A DNA stretch of 21,756 nucleotides from Podila epigama (lineage: Eukaryota > Mortierellomycota > Mortierellomycetes > Mortierellales > Mortierellaceae), in the NCBI GenBank assembly GCA_015679605.1, contig JAAAVE010000205.1, positions 1 to 21,756 on the forward strand. The letters are read 5' to 3'. Positions 20,256 to 21,756 of this stretch are shown one piece after another (position 1 is the stretch's first letter; each line of letters opens with the position of its first letter). The translations under genes and the position numbers were made by a program. The notes below the pieces were generated by a model. The model had not been told where the DNA came from. It ran no database searches and saw only the letters and a program-made list of their open reading frames with translations.

Positions 20256-21498
20256 ATGGTCGAGAAACTGACAAAGAAGCAAAAGAAGGCCAGCGAGTTC
20301 AGGACAAAGAAGAGAAAGCTTGACAGCTCGATCCCTGACGTACCTGAGGAGGACACAGTTGAGAACAGTGACAAGGCCGGAGACAAGGCAGCCGATGCAA
20401 AGTCCAAGAAGCAAAAGACGGATAAAGATACCACCTCTACCACAACAGATGGCGCTGCATCAGAATCAAAAGTAGAATCGGCTGACGGTAAAAAGAAGCG
20501 CAGAAGAGGCAAGGGCTCGAGCAAGGGAGGAGTCGCTGATGAATCGGCACCAGCAACAGAAGGGGACGCCAAGGCTGATACTAAGCCCGCACCTCCCAAG
20601 AACCAAAAGTTCATTGTCTTTGTTGGTGAGTCGAGCTGTGAGAGTATTTTTTTCTCTTATAACATGAAATGAACAGACCAAGTTTGTGTCTTGTTTCTCT
20701 TGGTTGACCTTTGTTACTTTTTACATGCATATGACAACCCAGGTAACCTTCCGTTCAACATTACCAAGGAGCAATTGCAAAAGCATTTCGAGAGCTGTTG
20801 TAAGTATTTTTTACCAATCTATATGCTGATAGTCTGTTGAATCCTTTTTTCTTTGTCTCAGTGATACTGACTCTTTGTTTGGTCGTCCCTAGCCGACATC
20901 ACATCAATTCGTGTCCAGACCGACAAGGTTACAGGCAAAGGAAAGGGATTCGCTTTCTTGGAACTGGGAACTGCTGAAGCTATGCAGGTATGTGCAAAAC
21001 ATGTGTATAGATGGAGAGAGTAGCTTGTTGGGAGTGGCATCAGAGGAAAAATCAGGACGTAAGGGATGCTAACTGTCACTCTTTGAACGGACACTAGAAA
21101 GCACTTTATTTTAACAAGACTTTGATCAAAGAGCGACCTATTAATGTCGAGTTAACTGCAGGAGGCGGTGGAAACAAGAGCGCCAGCAGAAAGAAAAAGA
21201 TCGCAGAGAAGAATGAAGCCTTGAACGAAGAACGCGTAAGTCTAGCTTCTCATTTGGACAATGCTATCTTTCATTCATTGTATCAAACAATTGATTGTTT
21301 TTTCCATGGACAAATTTATAGCGTAAGGTTCATGAGAAGCATATTGCGCCTGCTAAGGAGGCAAAGTCATCGTACGCAGCAGCCAATCCTCCCGTGGTTC
21401 AGAAGGCAGCACCCAAGAACATCAAGAAGCCTTACGAGATCAGTGGTGCTAACGCGGTCGCTGTCGAAGGCTTGGCTGCTCGTCTTCGGAAGGCATAA
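20256..21498 (+). CDS. NOP6: RRM protein of the nucleolar Nop6 type
   Basis: Exons 20256-20625, 20743-20799, 20893-20987, 21098-21235 and 21322-21498 join in frame to 278 residues. The first 115 residues are Lys/Asp/Ala-rich and low-complexity. An RRM follows (about 118-192) with RNP2-like FIVFVGNLPF and RNP1-like GKGKGFAFLEL. After it come the conserved INVELTAGGGG segment and a basic tail (SRKKKIAEKNEALNEER). Yeast Nop6 is an RNA-binding protein of early 40S ribosome assembly, and a similar nucleolar role is inferred. Introns are 86-117 bp with GTGAGT, GTAAGT or GTATGT donors. The RRM is certain; the Nop6 name rests on layout and the VELTAGGGG motif. Other small RRM proteins of ribosome assembly remain possible. 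Confidence 0.88.
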
Positions 21499-21756
21499 TG
21501 TACTCTTCTATTCATTTATCCCTTCATTATTTTCTAGACATTTTTTTTTTGCATTTCATTTCTCTCTAAATTGCTGTAATATATCGGTTCTCTGCCAATG
21601 CGCTCACTGGGGGGCCATGATATCACAAACGAATGCGTGTTTTGCTGGTTTGTTTGGTTTGGTTTGGTTTGTTTATACTAAAAAAAGGTTATGCGCTTCT
21701 TTTTAACTGTATAAACTGTTGGGACGTGAATCATTGGGAACAAGGACGGAGGATTT
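21499..21756 (+). other. 3' flank of the Nop6-like gene
   Basis: T-rich 3' UTR sequence with a run of TTTGG units at about 21645-21672. No gene is visible to the window end. Confidence 0.5.

Noticed and set aside
21645-21672. TTTGG repeat near the window end as a possible telomere-like tract
   Set aside because: Only a few units are present within a T-rich 3' flank; it is a simple repeat, not a telomere.

Overview
The window is nuclear DNA from a fungus. Genes are split by short GT-AG introns with GTAAGT-type donors and CTAAC/CTGAC-type branch sites, upstream regions are pyrimidine-rich, and the proteins include fungal families (a protein O-mannosyltransferase, an EAR1/SSH4-type SPRY adaptor, an FAD monooxygenase). 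Gene style and the FAD monooxygenase suggest an early-diverging lineage such as Mortierellaceae; that placement is inference, not proven. I see no bacterial operon, rRNA, CRISPR array or intact transposon.

Layout: (1) 1-1632 (+), the 3' part of a secreted, Cys-containing protein of unknown function. (2) 2566-3396 (+), an intronless gene whose product looks like a MerT-type mercuric-ion transporter fused to a MerP-like HMA metal-binding domain. (3) 3822-8831 (+), a six-exon protein O-mannosyltransferase with three MIR-like repeats, a changed DE motif and an unusual C-terminal extension of about 580 residues. (4) 9064-10749 (-), an intronless F-box protein with a Cys4/XPA-like module. (5) 10848-14815 (-), a five-exon FAD-dependent monooxygenase with a long low-complexity, polyQ-containing tail, ending only 98 bp upstream of gene 4. 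(6) 15658-18674 (-), a three-exon EAR1/SSH4-like SPRY protein with one membrane segment, two PPxY motifs and a 946-bp first intron. (7) 19405-20042 (-), a small four-exon gene for the spliceosomal protein SF3B5, easily missed because no single exon is long. (8) 20256-21498 (+), a five-exon nucleolar-type RRM protein resembling Nop6, divergent from SF3B5 across about 213 bp.

The genes do not form one pathway. Two act in RNA metabolism and share a divergent promoter region (SF3B5, Nop6-like). Two are linked to ubiquitin ligases by family (F-box protein; the SPRY/PPxY adaptor that would recruit a Rsp5/NEDD4-type ligase). Two are membrane proteins (the MerT-HMA fusion and the O-mannosyltransferase). 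The points most worth a second look are the eukaryotic MerT-HMA fusion, the O-mannosyltransferase with its tail and Asp-to-Gly change, the F-box/XPA-like combination, and a box C/D-like element in the long SSH4-like intron. Exon boundaries were derived by hand from splice consensus, reading-frame continuity and family conservation.
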